From NCBI RefSeq assembly GCF_003853705.1, contig NZ_QTQI01000004.1, forward strand, positions 363,323 through 427,322: 64,000 nucleotides of DNA. Direction: 5' to 3'. Origin of the DNA: Burkholderia sp. Bp8992. Lineage in GTDB: Bacteria; Pseudomonadota; Gammaproteobacteria; Burkholderiales; Burkholderiaceae. Under the pieces are notes generated by a model. It was not told the DNA's origin, did no database searches, and saw nothing but the letters and a program-made list of their open reading frames with translations. The first letter of the stretch is position 1, and every line of letters begins with the position of its first letter. This document shows, one piece after another, positions 27,366-36,528 of the stretch. The position numbers and the translations under genes are program-made.

Positions 27366-29489
27366 ATGTTTCGTTCCCTGACGACCCTGATCAAGAAGTG
27401 GCGCGCGTCGCGCAATGCCGGTCACCAGCTCGATGCGCTGCTCGCGCACGCCGACGCCGACGCGTCGTACGCCGAGCGCAGCGAATGGCTGATCGAGCTC
27501 GCGCACTGGCTGCGCCGCAACGGCACGATGCAGGCCGCGCAGGACACCCCGGCCGAGCGCGACGCCGACACGCGCGCGTATCCGGCCCATGCGCGGCTGC
27601 GTTACCTGTTCCACGTGCTCGACCGCAACCCCGCCTGGAAAGCGCACGCCGCGCGCATCCTGCGCGGCATCCTGCGCGAGTGCGACGGCATCTCGCTGCT
27701 GTGCGACGCCGGCATGCCCGTGCACTCGGGCTTCTTCGGCGCGCTGTTCGAGCGGATCGATTCGTCGCTGATCCCGCCCGCGCCGAACCGCCGCGAGCTG
27801 TCGGCGCTGTTCACGCTGATGTTCCCGACGCCGGAAGACGCGAAGTGGATCGACGCGCTGCCCGACGACCTGCTCGCACGCCTCGCCGAACTGATCTCGT
27901 TCGACGTCACCGAGGAAGAGCGTCACGAGCCCGGCTCGTTCTCGCGCGACCTGCTGGCCGCACTGCACAACCTGACCTGCCAGGTCAGCTCGACCGGCCT
28001 GTCGCAGACGGTGCGCAGCCGGCTGTCCGACGACGACGCGCGCAAGCCGCTCGAATCGCAGCCGTTCTACCGCCTCACGCGCGCGATGCTCGCGGTCGAG
28101 ACCGCGCACGCGGCCGTCGAGGACGGCGGCGACCCGAGCAAGCTGCTGCACGAGGTGAACTACCTGCGCGTGCTGCTCGACGAATGCCGGATCGCCGTCG
28201 ACGACGTGTTCTCGCACCTGTACCGCAACGGCGTGTCGGTCGACATCGTGTTCCAGGTCGAGCGGATGCGCATGCGCATCCTGCGTGCGGAAACGCTGCT
28301 GAACGCGTGGATGGCGCGCGACGACCTGCGCGGGATGGCACACCTGACGGCCGAGCTCGTCGATGCGAACCAGAACAGCCAGAGCGTCACGCACCTCGTG
28401 CGCAGCAACTTTTCGCTGTTCGCGCGCAAGCTCGTCGAGACCAATGCGGACACCGGCGAGCACTACATCTCGCGCGGCCGCGCCGAGTACCTGAAGATGC
28501 TGCGGATGGCCGCGGGCGGCGGCCTCGTCACCGTCGTGACCGTCTGCGTGAAGTTCGCGATCACGGGCGCGCACCTGCAATCGATGCTCGAAGGGCTGCT
28601 CGCAGGCGTCAACTACGCGGCCAGCTTCATGCTGATGCACTTCCTGCACTTCACGCTCGCGACCAAGCAGCCCGCGATGACCGCGCCGACGCTCGCGCGC
28701 GAACTCGACGACACCGGCCACGACGAAGGCGTGAAGGCGTTCGTGTCGTCGGTGATCGCGCTGATCCGTACGCAGGCGGCCGCGATTTCCGGCAACGTGC
28801 TCGTCGTGCTGCCCGTGTGCCTGCTCGTGCAACTGTTCGCGGGCAACGTGCTGCACGCGAACCTGATCTCGCCCGAGAAGGCGCATGCGACGCTGCACTC
28901 GTTCTCGCTGCTCGGCCCGACGCCGTTCTACGCGGCGCTGACGGGCGTGCTGCTGTGGGCGTCGAGCCTGCTCGCGGGCTGGGCCGACAACTGGTTCGTG
29001 CTGCACCGCGTGGGCGACGCGCTCACGTACAACCGCCGCCTGCGCATCACGCTCGGCGCGGCCGGCGCCGCGAAGCTCGCGCACTTCTGCCGGTCGAACG
29101 TCGCCGGCGTGGTCGCGAACGTCGGCCTCGGCCTGATGCTCGGCCTGATCCCCGCGATCGTCAGCGTGTTCATGTTCCCGTTCGAGGTGCGTCACGTGAC
29201 GCTGTCGGCCGGCTCGATCGGGGTCGCGCTCGGCGTGCTCGGCAAGGGGGCGCTGAGTACGCCCGAACTGTGGTGGGCCGCCGCCGGCGTGCTCAGCATG
29301 GCGATCCTCAACGTGCTCGTGAGCTTCGCGCTCGCCTTCACGATGGCCGTGCGCTCGCGCAGCCTGCGCCCGACCAAGGTGCGCGCGCTCGTCGCCGCGA
29401 TCGTCCGCACGGTGCTGTCGAACCCGCTCGCGCTGTTCTGGCCGGCCGGCGGCCAGCCCGCGCGCGCCGGCCAGTCCGGCTCGCACTGA
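27366..29489 (+). CDS. Large membrane protein of the 'site-specific recombinase' (SpecificRecomb/Gcr) family
   Basis: A 707-residue protein. The N-terminal ~370 residues are soluble and alpha-helical. From about residue 375 on there are many hydrophobic segments, including VTVVTVCVKFAITGA, ISGNVLVVLPVCLLVQLFAG, VANVGLGLMLGLIPAIVSVF and a C-terminal helix LVSFALAFTMAV. Betaproteobacterial proteins of this kind are called site-specific recombinases after a Neisseria report, but no serine or tyrosine recombinase motif is visible, and the architecture is that of an inner-membrane protein. The true function is unknown. It stands alone; the THUMP methyltransferase follows 154 bases later. Confidence 0.8.
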   Translation: MFRSLTTLIKKWRASRNAGHQLDALLAHADADASYAERSEWLIELAHWLRRNGTMQAAQDTPAERDADTRAYPAHARLRYLFHVLDRNPAWKAHAARILRGILRECDGISLLCDAGMPVHSGFFGALFERIDSSLIPPAPNRRELSALFTLMFPTPEDAKWIDALPDDLLARLAELISFDVTEEERHEPGSFSRDLLAALHNLTCQVSSTGLSQTVRSRLSDDDARKPLESQPFYRLTRAMLAVETAHAAVEDGGDPSKLLHEVNYLRVLLDECRIAVDDVFSHLYRNGVSVDIVFQVERMRMRILRAETLLNAWMARDDLRGMAHLTAELVDANQNSQSVTHLVRSNFSLFARKLVETNADTGEHYISRGRAEYLKMLRMAAGGGLVTVVTVCVKFAITGAHLQSMLEGLLAGVNYAASFMLMHFLHFTLATKQPAMTAPTLARELDDTGHDEGVKAFVSSVIALIRTQAAAISGNVLVVLPVCLLVQLFAGNVLHANLISPEKAHATLHSFSLLGPTPFYAALTGVLLWASSLLAGWADNWFVLHRVGDALTYNRRLRITLGAAGAAKLAHFCRSNVAGVVANVGLGLMLGLIPAIVSVFMFPFEVRHVTLSAGSIGVALGVLGKGALSTPELWWAAAGVLSMAILNVLVSFALAFTMAVRSRSLRPTKVRALVAAIVRTVLSNPLALFWPAGGQPARAGQSGSH

Positions 29490-29643
29490 GCCCGCGGCGG
29501 CGCGGCGGTGCTTGGCCGGACGCCGCCGCATCGTCGCCCGGCGCGCGAAATCGGCCGCGGCGCCGGCGTCGCTGCGCCGAAACGCCGGCCCCGGCCGCCC
29601 GCGCCGCGTACAATAGTGGACTTTTGCACGTCCTCACCGCCTT

Positions 29644-30945
29644 ATGTCCTCGCCCACCCTGTTCGAATTCTTCGCCCCCTGCCCGCGCGGCCTCGAAGCG
29701 GCGCTTGCCGCCGAGCTGGCCGAAATCGCCGGCCGCCACCTGAACGGCGCGCCGTTCACCGCGGGCGCGCAGGTGCCGGGCGGCGTCCATTTCAGCGGCG
29801 GCTGGGCCGCCGGCATGGCCGCGAACCTCCATTCGCGGATCGCGAGCCGGATCCTGCTCAAGATCGCGCACGGCGCGTACCGCAACGAACAGGACGTCTA
29901 CGCGCTCGCGCTCGAGCAGCCGTGGGAACGCTGGTTCGCGTCGACGCAGACGCTGCGCATCGACATCACCGCGATCAAGTCGCCGCTGAAAAGCCTGGAA
30001 TTCACGACGCTGCGCGTGAAAGATGCGATCTGCGACCGGATGCGCGAGAAAACCGGCTCGCGCCCGAGCATCGACACCGGTGCGCCGGACGTGCGCGTTT
30101 TTGCGTTCCTGACCGTCAACGAGTGCACGCTGTACCTCGATACGTCGGGCGAGCCGCTGTTCAAGCGCGGCTGGCGCCTCGACAAGGGTGCGGCACCGCT
30201 GCGCGAGAACCTCGCGGCCGGCATCCTGCGCCTGACCGGCTGGACGCCCGGCACCGCGCTGTACGACCCGATGTGCGGCAGCGGCACGTTCCTCGCGGAA
30301 GCCGCGCAAATCGCGCTCGGCGTGGCGCCCGGCGTCGAACGCCGGTTCGGCTTCGAGAAGCTCAAGCAGTACGACATCACCGCGTGGCAGGGCCTGAAGG
30401 TTCCGGCACTGGACGCGAAGCGCGCGGCGCGCGGCAAGCGCAACGACGCGCTCGGCGTGTACGGCAGCGACATCTCCGGCGACATGCTCGAGAAGGCGCG
30501 CGCGAACCTCGAGCGCGCGGGCGTGCCGTCGGTATGGCTCAAGCAGGTCGACGCGCGCGGGATGACGCCGCCGTGCGACACGCCAGGCATCATCCTCGCG
30601 AACCCGCCGTACGGCGAGCGGATCGAAGTCCGCGGCCGCAGCGCACGCGGCGAGGTGCGCGAAACCGGCCGCAACCGCGGCAACGACGACGCGTTCCGCC
30701 GCACGCACACCGACGCGCCGGACAGCGAGTTCTTCAACGTGCTCGGCGATGCGCTGAAGCAGCGCTTCACGGGTTGGCAGGCGTTCCTGCTGACGTCCGA
30801 CCGTTCGCTGCCGGGCCAGCTGCGGCTGCGCGAATCGGCGAAGACGCCGCTGTTCAACGGTGCGCTCGAATGCCGGCTGTTCCGCTTCGACCTGATCGCC
30901 GGCAGCGTGAAGGCGCGCCCGGCCGCGCCGGAAGGGGACGCGTAA
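29644..30945 (+). CDS. THUMP-domain class I RNA methyltransferase (RlmL N-terminal-like)
   Basis: A 433-residue SAM-dependent N2-guanine methyltransferase of the UPF0020 family. Residues ~1-165 hold the ferredoxin-like and THUMP domains (LFEFFAPCPRGLEAALAAEL). The methyltransferase core has LYDPMCGSGTFLAEA (SAM motif I) and the catalytic NPPY in IILANPPYGERIE. It corresponds to the N-terminal RlmL part of the E. coli RlmKL fusion, which modifies G2445 of 23S rRNA; the RlmK part is absent. A ~20-residue insertion rich in Arg follows NPPYGERIE. Confidence 0.9.
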   Translation: MSSPTLFEFFAPCPRGLEAALAAELAEIAGRHLNGAPFTAGAQVPGGVHFSGGWAAGMAANLHSRIASRILLKIAHGAYRNEQDVYALALEQPWERWFASTQTLRIDITAIKSPLKSLEFTTLRVKDAICDRMREKTGSRPSIDTGAPDVRVFAFLTVNECTLYLDTSGEPLFKRGWRLDKGAAPLRENLAAGILRLTGWTPGTALYDPMCGSGTFLAEAAQIALGVAPGVERRFGFEKLKQYDITAWQGLKVPALDAKRAARGKRNDALGVYGSDISGDMLEKARANLERAGVPSVWLKQVDARGMTPPCDTPGIILANPPYGERIEVRGRSARGEVRETGRNRGNDDAFRRTHTDAPDSEFFNVLGDALKQRFTGWQAFLLTSDRSLPGQLRLRESAKTPLFNGALECRLFRFDLIAGSVKARPAAPEGDA

Positions 30946-30980
30946 GCCGTCCGCACGCGTCCACACGCCACGACGTCCCG

Positions 30981-31010
30981 GGGGCCGCTATTGCGGCCCC
31001 TGTGCTTTTG
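30981..31010 (+). terminator. Intrinsic terminator after the RNA methyltransferase
   Basis: Stem GGGGCCGC / GCGGCCCC with a TATT loop, followed by TGTGCTTTTG. Placed 36 bases past the stop. Confidence 0.6.
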
Positions 31011-31018
31011 CGCAGCCG

Positions 31019-31165
31019 TCAGTGCTTCAAGCCGTCCCGGCGCCCCATCGTGAACCGCAGCGCGTGCCCCGTCTCGAACAGCGGCTTCAGGCTCGGCAGC
31101 ACGACCGGCCAGCCGCCGCGAATCCCGCGATCCATCTCCGAACCGGGCAGGTCGGCTTCACGATG
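31019..31165 (-). pseudogene. C-terminal remnant of an SRPBCC/AHSA1-type protein
   Basis: On the minus strand, an open stretch reads DLPGSEMDRGIRGGWPVVL, then SLKPLFETGHALRF and stops at 31019. This resembles the C-terminus of AHSA1-like SRPBCC proteins (Gly-Trp-...-Leu-x-x-Leu-x-x-x-Leu-Glu-Thr-Gly). Upstream of this the similarity is lost, and no start or N-terminal domain is found before the divergent VOC gene. Such proteins often neighbour VOC-type and small regulator genes in this genus. It is a judgement from a short match, not an alignment. Confidence 0.45.
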
Positions 31166-31201
31166 CCCTCGTGCGGCTCGTCCGGATTGATGACAACTCT
31201 A

Positions 31202-31219
31202 CTGACAATACGGTGTCAG
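31202..31219 (+). promoter_or_regulatory. Palindromic operator candidate upstream of the VOC gene
   Basis: CTGACA-ATACGG-TGTCAG is a perfect inverted repeat about 85 bases before the VOC ATG, with another TGACAA element 12-13 bases to its left (near 31190). It is a plausible site for the WYL/YafY-type regulator encoded just downstream. Confidence 0.5.
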
Positions 31220-31304
31220 CAGCCGGCGCTCACACTGCAATCCCGGCGCAATGCAGGCTGGTTTCCAAACCGACCCCGTATAACAACGCAACAAGGAGCT
31301 CGTC

Positions 31305-31709
31305 ATGACGTCCGCAACGGCCACCGCTACCCTCGAACGCGCGATCGCGTGGTTCGACATCCCGTCCCTCGATTTCGAACGCGCGATCCGCTTCTACGAA
31401 ACCGTGCTGCAAACCACGTTGCAGCGCGAAATCATCGGCGGCGTGCCGATGGCGATATTCGATCGCGATGCGTCGAGCACCGGCGGCAGCATCGTGTTCG
31501 ATCCGCAGCAGATCAAGCCGAGCGCGAACGGCGTGCTCGTCTACCTGAACGCCGGCGAATCGGTCGTCGCGGCGCTCGAACGCGTGAAGCGCGCGGGCGG
31601 CGTCGTGCAGGGCTCGGTCGTCGAGCTACCGAACAACTACGGCTACGTCGGCTACCTGATCGACACCGAAGGCAACCGCGTCGGCCTGCACGCGCCGAAA
31701 TGCCACTGA
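31305..31709 (+). CDS. VOC (glyoxalase/dioxygenase fold) family protein
   Basis: A 134-residue single vicinal-oxygen-chelate domain. Typical blocks are AIAWFDIPSLDFERAIRFYE at the N-terminus and GYVGYLIDTEGNRVGLHAPK at the C-terminus, with a PNNYGYVG loop. An AAGGAG ribosome-binding site precedes the ATG. The substrate is unknown; proteins of this subfamily are often called glyoxalase/bleomycin-resistance-like. It precedes a WYL-domain regulator by 73 bases, and the two probably form a regulator-target pair. Confidence 0.85.
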   Translation: MTSATATATLERAIAWFDIPSLDFERAIRFYETVLQTTLQREIIGGVPMAIFDRDASSTGGSIVFDPQQIKPSANGVLVYLNAGESVVAALERVKRAGGVVQGSVVELPNNYGYVGYLIDTEGNRVGLHAPKCH

Positions 31710-31782
31710 GCGCACCGGTCAGCGGGCCGGCGCGGCGCTATCATCGCGAAGTCCCCGTCGCCAGAGGAATCGAGGTGCTGTC

Positions 31783-32469
31783 ATGACCCGTCGTGCCGAC
31801 CGCCTGTTCCAGATCGCCGAGCTGCTGCGCGGGCGTCGTCTCACGACCGCGCAACAGCTGGCCGACTGGCTGTCGGTGTCGCCGCGCACGGTCTATCGCG
31901 ACGTGCGCGACCTGCAACTGTCAGGGGTGCCGATCGAAGGCGAAGCCGGCATCGGCTACCGGCTGAACCGCAACGCGAGCCTGCCGCCGCTCACGTTCAC
32001 GGCCGAGGAGCTTGCGGCGCTCGCCACCGGCGCACGGATGCTCGAGACCTGGGGCGGTGCGCGCTTCGCGAGCGGCGCGCGCTCGGCGCTCGCGAAGATC
32101 GCGTCGGCGATGCCGGCCGACAAGCGCACGGCGCTCGACCGCCTGCCCGTGTTCGCGCCGTCGTTTCACATCGACGAGACGTTCTGCGCGAAGGTCGACG
32201 CGATCCACCAGGCCATCGACACGCGCCACATCGTCAGCTTCGGCTATCGCGACCGGCTCGGCGCGCATTCGCAACGGCGCGTATGGCCGCTCGGGCTCGT
32301 CTACTGGGGCGGGCGCTGGACGATCGGCGCGTGGTGCGAGCTGCGCGACGATTTCCGCACCTTCGACATCGCGCGGATGGGCGACATCACCGTTCACGAG
32401 CAGTTTCCGGACATGGAAGGACGGCGGATCGCCGACTACATGCGGATCGCGGAAGCGCCGATGCGCTGA
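31783..32469 (+). CDS. YafY-type transcriptional regulator (HTH plus WYL domain)
   Basis: A 228-residue regulator. A DeoR-like winged helix lies at about residues 1-60 (LTTAQQLADWLSVSPRTVYRD). The WYL effector domain (about 135-215) contains SFGYRDRLGAHSQRRVWP and WGGRWTIGAWCELRDDFRTF. Such proteins sense small ligands or nucleic acids and usually control an adjacent gene, here probably the VOC gene through the CTGACA/TGTCAG repeat. The ligand is unknown. Confidence 0.9.
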   Translation: MTRRADRLFQIAELLRGRRLTTAQQLADWLSVSPRTVYRDVRDLQLSGVPIEGEAGIGYRLNRNASLPPLTFTAEELAALATGARMLETWGGARFASGARSALAKIASAMPADKRTALDRLPVFAPSFHIDETFCAKVDAIHQAIDTRHIVSFGYRDRLGAHSQRRVWPLGLVYWGGRWTIGAWCELRDDFRTFDIARMGDITVHEQFPDMEGRRIADYMRIAEAPMR

Positions 32470-32551
32470 CGCGGTACGGCGGCCGGCGCGAGGTTGCGCG
32501 CCGCCGCCGTTCGTCCGACGGTGCCGCCGTGCGGCGCCCGCCCTTCCTGCA

Positions 32552-33475
32552 TTACCCGCCGAACACCACCGGCCGCTTCGGCCGCTCGTCGACGTGCAGC
32601 GAAAACACGTCGGCCCGCGCGTAGTGGCCGACGACGTCGAAGTCGTAGCGCGCCCGCACCAGTTCGTCGGTATCGATGCGCGCGGTCACGAGCCCGGCCT
32701 CGCCGACCAGCGGCTCGGTCAGCAGGTCGCCGAGCGGCCCGACGATCACGCTGCCGCCGCGGATCAGCGGCCGCTCGGGGTCCCAGCCCGGCACGTCGAT
32801 GCCGAGCGCACGCGGCGACGGCTGCACCTGGCACGCGCTCACGACGAAACAACGCCCTTCATGCGCGATGTGCCGCATCGAGCTCTGCCACAGGTCGCGC
32901 TCGTCGACGGTCGGCGCGCACCAGATCTGCACGCCTTTCGCGTACATCGCGCAGCGCAGCAGCGGCATGTGGTTCTCCCAGCAGATCGCGGCACCCGCGC
33001 GGCCGGCGGCCGTTTCGACGACGGGGAGCGTCGAGCCGTCGCCCTGCCCCCAGATCAGCCGCTCGGTGCCGGTCGGCATCAGCTTGCGGTGCTTCGCGAC
33101 GAGCCCGTCGCGCGGATCGAAGAACAGCGCCGTGCAGTACAGCGTGCTGCCGCCGCGCTCGATCACGCCGACCACGAGGCTCGCGCCCGTGCGCTGCGAC
33201 AGCGCGGCCAGCTCGTCGGTCTCGGGCCCCGGCACGTCGATGGCCTGCGCGGCGTAGCGCGCATACGCGTCGCGGCCTTCGGGCAGCCGGTAGCCGAGCC
33301 GCGTGCCGAAGATCTCGCCTTTCGGATAGCCGCCGAGCACGGCCTCGGGCAGCACGACGAGCGACGCGCCGCTGTCGCGGATCGCGGTTTCGTAGCCGAG
33401 GATCGTGTCGAGCGTGGCCCGCGTGCCGGCGGGCGATGCACCGATCTGCAATGCGGCAATGACTGACGTGGACAT
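32552..33475 (-). CDS. Nitrilase/cyanide hydratase family carbon-nitrogen hydrolase
   Basis: A 307-residue nitrilase-superfamily enzyme. The catalytic triad is complete: Glu44 ([12 protein letters not shown]), Lys131 ([12 protein letters not shown]) and Cys165 ([11 protein letters not shown]). The PTGTER and CWENHMPL signatures are those of true nitrilases (branch 1), which convert nitriles to carboxylic acids and ammonia. Substrate preference cannot be read from sequence. It is divergent from a LysR regulator across an 80-bp gap that contains ATCGAT repeats, so that regulator probably controls it. Confidence 0.9.
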   Translation of the reverse strand: MSTSVIAALQIGASPAGTRATLDTILGYETAIRDSGASLVVLPEAVLGGYPKGEIFGTRLGYRLPEGRDAYARYAAQAIDVPGPETDELAALSQRTGASLVVGVIERGGSTLYCTALFFDPRDGLVAKHRKLMPTGTERLIWGQGDGSTLPVVETAAGRAGAAICWENHMPLLRCAMYAKGVQIWCAPTVDERDLWQSSMRHIAHEGRCFVVSACQVQPSPRALGIDVPGWDPERPLIRGGSVIVGPLGDLLTEPLVGEAGLVTARIDTDELVRARYDFDVVGHYARADVFSLHVDERPKRPVVFGG

Positions 33476-33510
33476 GGTGGCAACTCCGGTGAATGGGATG
33501 CCGCCATCTT

Positions 33511-33541
33511 TATCGATAAGATGTCATCGATCAAATCGATA
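33511..33541. promoter_or_regulatory. LysR-type operator candidate (three ATCGAT repeats)
   Basis: The nitrilase-LysR gap contains ATCGAT at 33512-33517, 33526-33531 and 33535-33540. TATCGAT (33511) and ATCGATA (ending 33541) form an inverted repeat. Position between divergent genes and the dyad symmetry fit LysR-type recognition and activation sites. Confidence 0.55.
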
Positions 33542-33555
33542 GAAAGATATGTGTC

Positions 33556-34476
33556 ATGAATACGGATGATATCGCTGGTCTCGACCTGAACCTGCTGAAG
33601 GTGTTCGAGGCGCTGTACGAGGAAGGCGGCGCGAGCCGCGCGGCGCTGCGCCTCGACCTCACGCAGTCGGCCGTCAGCGCGGCGCTCGGGCGGCTGCGCG
33701 TGATCTACGCCGATCCGCTGTTCGTGCGCACCGGCCGCGGGCTCGCGCCGACGCCGCGCGCGGACGAGCTGAAGCCGATCCTGTCCGACGCGCTCGACCG
33801 CTGCCGCGAAAGCCTCGCGATCGCGGCCGATAGCGGCGACCGCGTCGGCCGCACGATCTCGGTCGGGCTGTCGGACGACTTCGAGATCGCGCTCGGCCGC
33901 GCGCTGATCGATGCGGTCGCGCGGGAAGCCGCGGGCATCCGGCTGATCTTCCGGCAGACCCACAGCGGCATCGCCGGCGACGCACTGTTGCGGCACGGCG
34001 TCGATCTCGCGATCGCGTCGGGCGGGTTCTCGGCGAGCGGGTTGAGCCGGCGCGCGGTCGCGACGGGCGGCTACGCCTGCCTGATCGATCCGGCCGCCCG
34101 CAAGCGGCCGCCGCACACGCTGACGCTCGCCGATTTCCTGCGGCGCGACCACCTGCTCGTGTCGTCGGGCGGCGTGATCGGGATCGTCGACGAGGCGCTG
34201 GCCGCGCTCGGCCACAAGCGGCGCGTCGCGGCGTCGACCACGCATTTCGCCGCGCTGCCGTACCTGCTCGCGGGCTCCGACGCGATCGCGACGATTCCCG
34301 CGCATGCAGCGCACGCGATCGCCCGATCGACGCCGCTGCGCGCGCTCGCTTGCCCGGTCGACCTGCCGCGCTACCCGGTGGAAATCGGCTGGCGCACGAG
34401 CACGCAGCGCGACCCGGCGATCGTGCGCGTCCGCGACACGATCGCCGCCTGCGTCGCGCGCCTCGTCGAGCCATGA
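33556..34476 (+). CDS. LysR-family regulator divergent from nitrilase
   Basis: A 306-residue LysR-type regulator. The N-terminal HTH is seen in [20 protein letters not shown] and [14 protein letters not shown]. The opening and the [15 protein letters not shown] block place it near the NahR/NodD/LeuO-like branch. The C-terminal effector domain shows no special residues; the ligand is unknown, possibly a nitrile or its acid product. ATCGAT repeats lie just upstream. Confidence 0.9.
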   Translation: MNTDDIAGLDLNLLKVFEALYEEGGASRAALRLDLTQSAVSAALGRLRVIYADPLFVRTGRGLAPTPRADELKPILSDALDRCRESLAIAADSGDRVGRTISVGLSDDFEIALGRALIDAVAREAAGIRLIFRQTHSGIAGDALLRHGVDLAIASGGFSASGLSRRAVATGGYACLIDPAARKRPPHTLTLADFLRRDHLLVSSGGVIGIVDEALAALGHKRRVAASTTHFAALPYLLAGSDAIATIPAHAAHAIARSTPLRALACPVDLPRYPVEIGWRTSTQRDPAIVRVRDTIAACVARLVEP

Positions 34477-34728
34477 ACGGAGGCACGGCGGCGTTGCCGG
34501 CTACGCCGTCGGCGCGTGCCGTGCGGTGTACGCACAACCCCGCGTTGGCGCCGTCTTTCACCCGAGGCGACGGCTGCGGCGCCCCGCTCCGCGCGATCGA
34601 TCGTGCGCGGATGCCGCACCGGCCCAGCCTGCGTCGCAGCGCGCCGGCGAGACGCAACGCTTACGGGGTCGGATACGTCCAGCGTGACGGCCGGCAGCGT
34701 TCAGGCGCAACCGGTAAAATGCCGAACC

Positions 34729-35238
34729 ATGAAACCCGAAATCTGGACCCCGCATGTCACGGTTGCCGCGCTCGTCGAGCACGCCGGCCGCTTTCTCGTG
34801 ATCGAGGAAGAAACCTCGACGGGCCTGCGCATCAACCAGCCGGCCGGCCATCTCGAGGCCGGCGAAACGCTGGCCGACGCCGTGATCCGCGAAACGCTCG
34901 AGGAAACCGCGCACCCGTTCACGCCCGACGCACTCGTCGGCGTCTACCTGGCGCATTACGACCGCCCCGGCACCGCCGGCGCGACCTACCTGCGCTTCAC
35001 GTTCTGCGGCAAGGCCGGCGAACCGGTCGCGGGCCACGTGCTCGACGAAGGCATCGTCCGCACGCTGTGGATGACGGCCGACGAACTGCGCGCGTGCAGC
35101 GAGCGGCATCGCTCGCCCGCGGTGATGCGCTGCGTCGACGACTATCTCGCCGGGCGGCGCATTCCGCTCGATTTCGTGCATACGCATTCGGTCGCGCCGC
35201 GCACCGAAGCATTCGAACGTCAGGCGGTCAACAAATGA
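34729..35238 (+). CDS. nudJ: Nudix hydrolase NudJ-like
   Basis: A 169-residue Nudix protein. The Nudix box reads [20 protein letters not shown], though the usual final glycine is replaced (ETAH). The start [17 protein letters not shown] matches NudJ proteins (phosphatase of thiamine-precursor pyrophosphates and nucleotides). A TAAAAT box at 34714-34719 lies so close to the ATG that the transcript may be nearly leaderless. Its stop overlaps the mnmA start (ATGA); in E. coli nudJ is also adjacent to mnmA. The 252-bp gap upstream has no evident gene. Confidence 0.87.
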   Translation: MKPEIWTPHVTVAALVEHAGRFLVIEEETSTGLRINQPAGHLEAGETLADAVIRETLEETAHPFTPDALVGVYLAHYDRPGTAGATYLRFTFCGKAGEPVAGHVLDEGIVRTLWMTADELRACSERHRSPAVMRCVDDYLAGRRIPLDFVHTHSVAPRTEAFERQAVNK

Positions 35239-36410
35239 GCAAGCGCCGTGTGGTAGTGGGCATGTCGGGCGGCGTCGATTCGTCGGTGACCGCGTGGTTG
35301 TTGAAGGAACAGGGCTACGACGTGGTCGGCCTGTTCATGAAGAACTGGGAAGACGACGACGACGGCGAATACTGCTCGACGCGCCAGGACTGGATCGACG
35401 TCGTGTCGGTGGCCGACCTGATCGGCATCGACGTGGAAGCCGTGAACTTCGCCGCCGAATACAAGGACCGCGTGTTCGCCGAGTTCCTGCGCGAATACTC
35501 GGCCGGCCGCACGCCGAACCCGGACGTGCTGTGCAACGCCGAGATCAAGTTCAAGGCGTTCCTCGACCACGCGATGTCGCTCGACGCGGAAATGATCGCG
35601 ACCGGCCACTATGCGCGCGTGCGCGAGCGCGACGGACGCTTCGAACTGCTGAAGGCCTTCGATCATACGAAAGACCAGTCGTACTTCCTGCACCGGCTGA
35701 ACCAGGCGCAATTGTCGAAGACGATGTTCCCGCTCGGCGAGATCCCGAAGACGAAGGTGCGCGAGATCGCCGCGCAGATCGGGCTGCCGAACGCGAAGAA
35801 GAAGGATTCGACCGGCATCTGCTTCATCGGCGAACGGCCGTTCCGCGACTTCCTGAACCGCTACCTGCCGACGAAGCCCGGCCCGATGAAGACGCCAGAC
35901 GGCAAGGTGGTCGGCGAGCACATCGGCCTCGCGTTCTACACGTTCGGCCAGCGCAAGGGCATCGGCCTCGGCGGCAGCAAGAGCGGCAGCGGCGAACCGT
36001 GGTTCGTCGCCGCGAAGGACATCGCGTCGAACACGCTGTACGTCGTGCAGGGCCACGATCATCCGTGGCTGCTGTCGCGCGAGCTCGTCGCCGGCAACGT
36101 GAGCTGGGTCGCCGGCGAGCCGCCGGCCGACGGTTTCGCGTGCGGCGCGAAGACGCGCTACCGGCAGGCCGATGCGGCATGCGCATTCGGCCGGGCCGCG
36201 ATCGGCACCGCGGCACCGGGCGCGGCAGGCGAAGCGCGCTTCTCGCTCGCATTCGACGACGCGCAGTGGGCCGTCACGCCCGGCCAGTCGGCCGTGCTGT
36301 ACGACGGCGAGATCTGTCTCGGCGGCGGCATCATCGAATCCGCAGCCACCGGCCAGCCCGGTCGGGCCGCGGCGGCCGGCCACGCGCCGGCTCTCGCCGA
36401 CGCACGCTGA
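35235..36410 (+). CDS. mnmA: tRNA-specific 2-thiouridylase MnmA
   Basis: A 391-residue enzyme that thiolates uridine-34 of Lys, Glu and Gln tRNAs. The PP-loop is [12 protein letters not shown]. The catalytic pair Cys100 ([12 protein letters not shown]) and Cys196 ([10 protein letters not shown]) matches E. coli Cys102/Cys199. The C-terminal barrel ends in an Ala/Gly-rich tail of about 25 residues not typical of the family. It is translationally coupled to nudJ. Confidence 0.96.
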   Translation: MSKRRVVVGMSGGVDSSVTAWLLKEQGYDVVGLFMKNWEDDDDGEYCSTRQDWIDVVSVADLIGIDVEAVNFAAEYKDRVFAEFLREYSAGRTPNPDVLCNAEIKFKAFLDHAMSLDAEMIATGHYARVRERDGRFELLKAFDHTKDQSYFLHRLNQAQLSKTMFPLGEIPKTKVREIAAQIGLPNAKKKDSTGICFIGERPFRDFLNRYLPTKPGPMKTPDGKVVGEHIGLAFYTFGQRKGIGLGGSKSGSGEPWFVAAKDIASNTLYVVQGHDHPWLLSRELVAGNVSWVAGEPPADGFACGAKTRYRQADAACAFGRAAIGTAAPGAAGEARFSLAFDDAQWAVTPGQSAVLYDGEICLGGGIIESAATGQPGRAAAAGHAPALADAR

Positions 36411-36528
36411 CACATATTCGGTTTAGACTTGCGGCACGCTGCGCCCGGCGGAACATGATTCCGCTGCGGCCGGCGCGCCGCCGCGCAGCGTACGCATGGC
36501 GGCATTTCAAGATTCTTACGGAGTCCCC

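Noticed and set aside
27054-29531. An 825-codon minus-strand frame opposite the 'recombinase' gene
   Set aside because: Typical Arg/His-rich shadow; the plus-strand protein has coherent membrane segments and family blocks.
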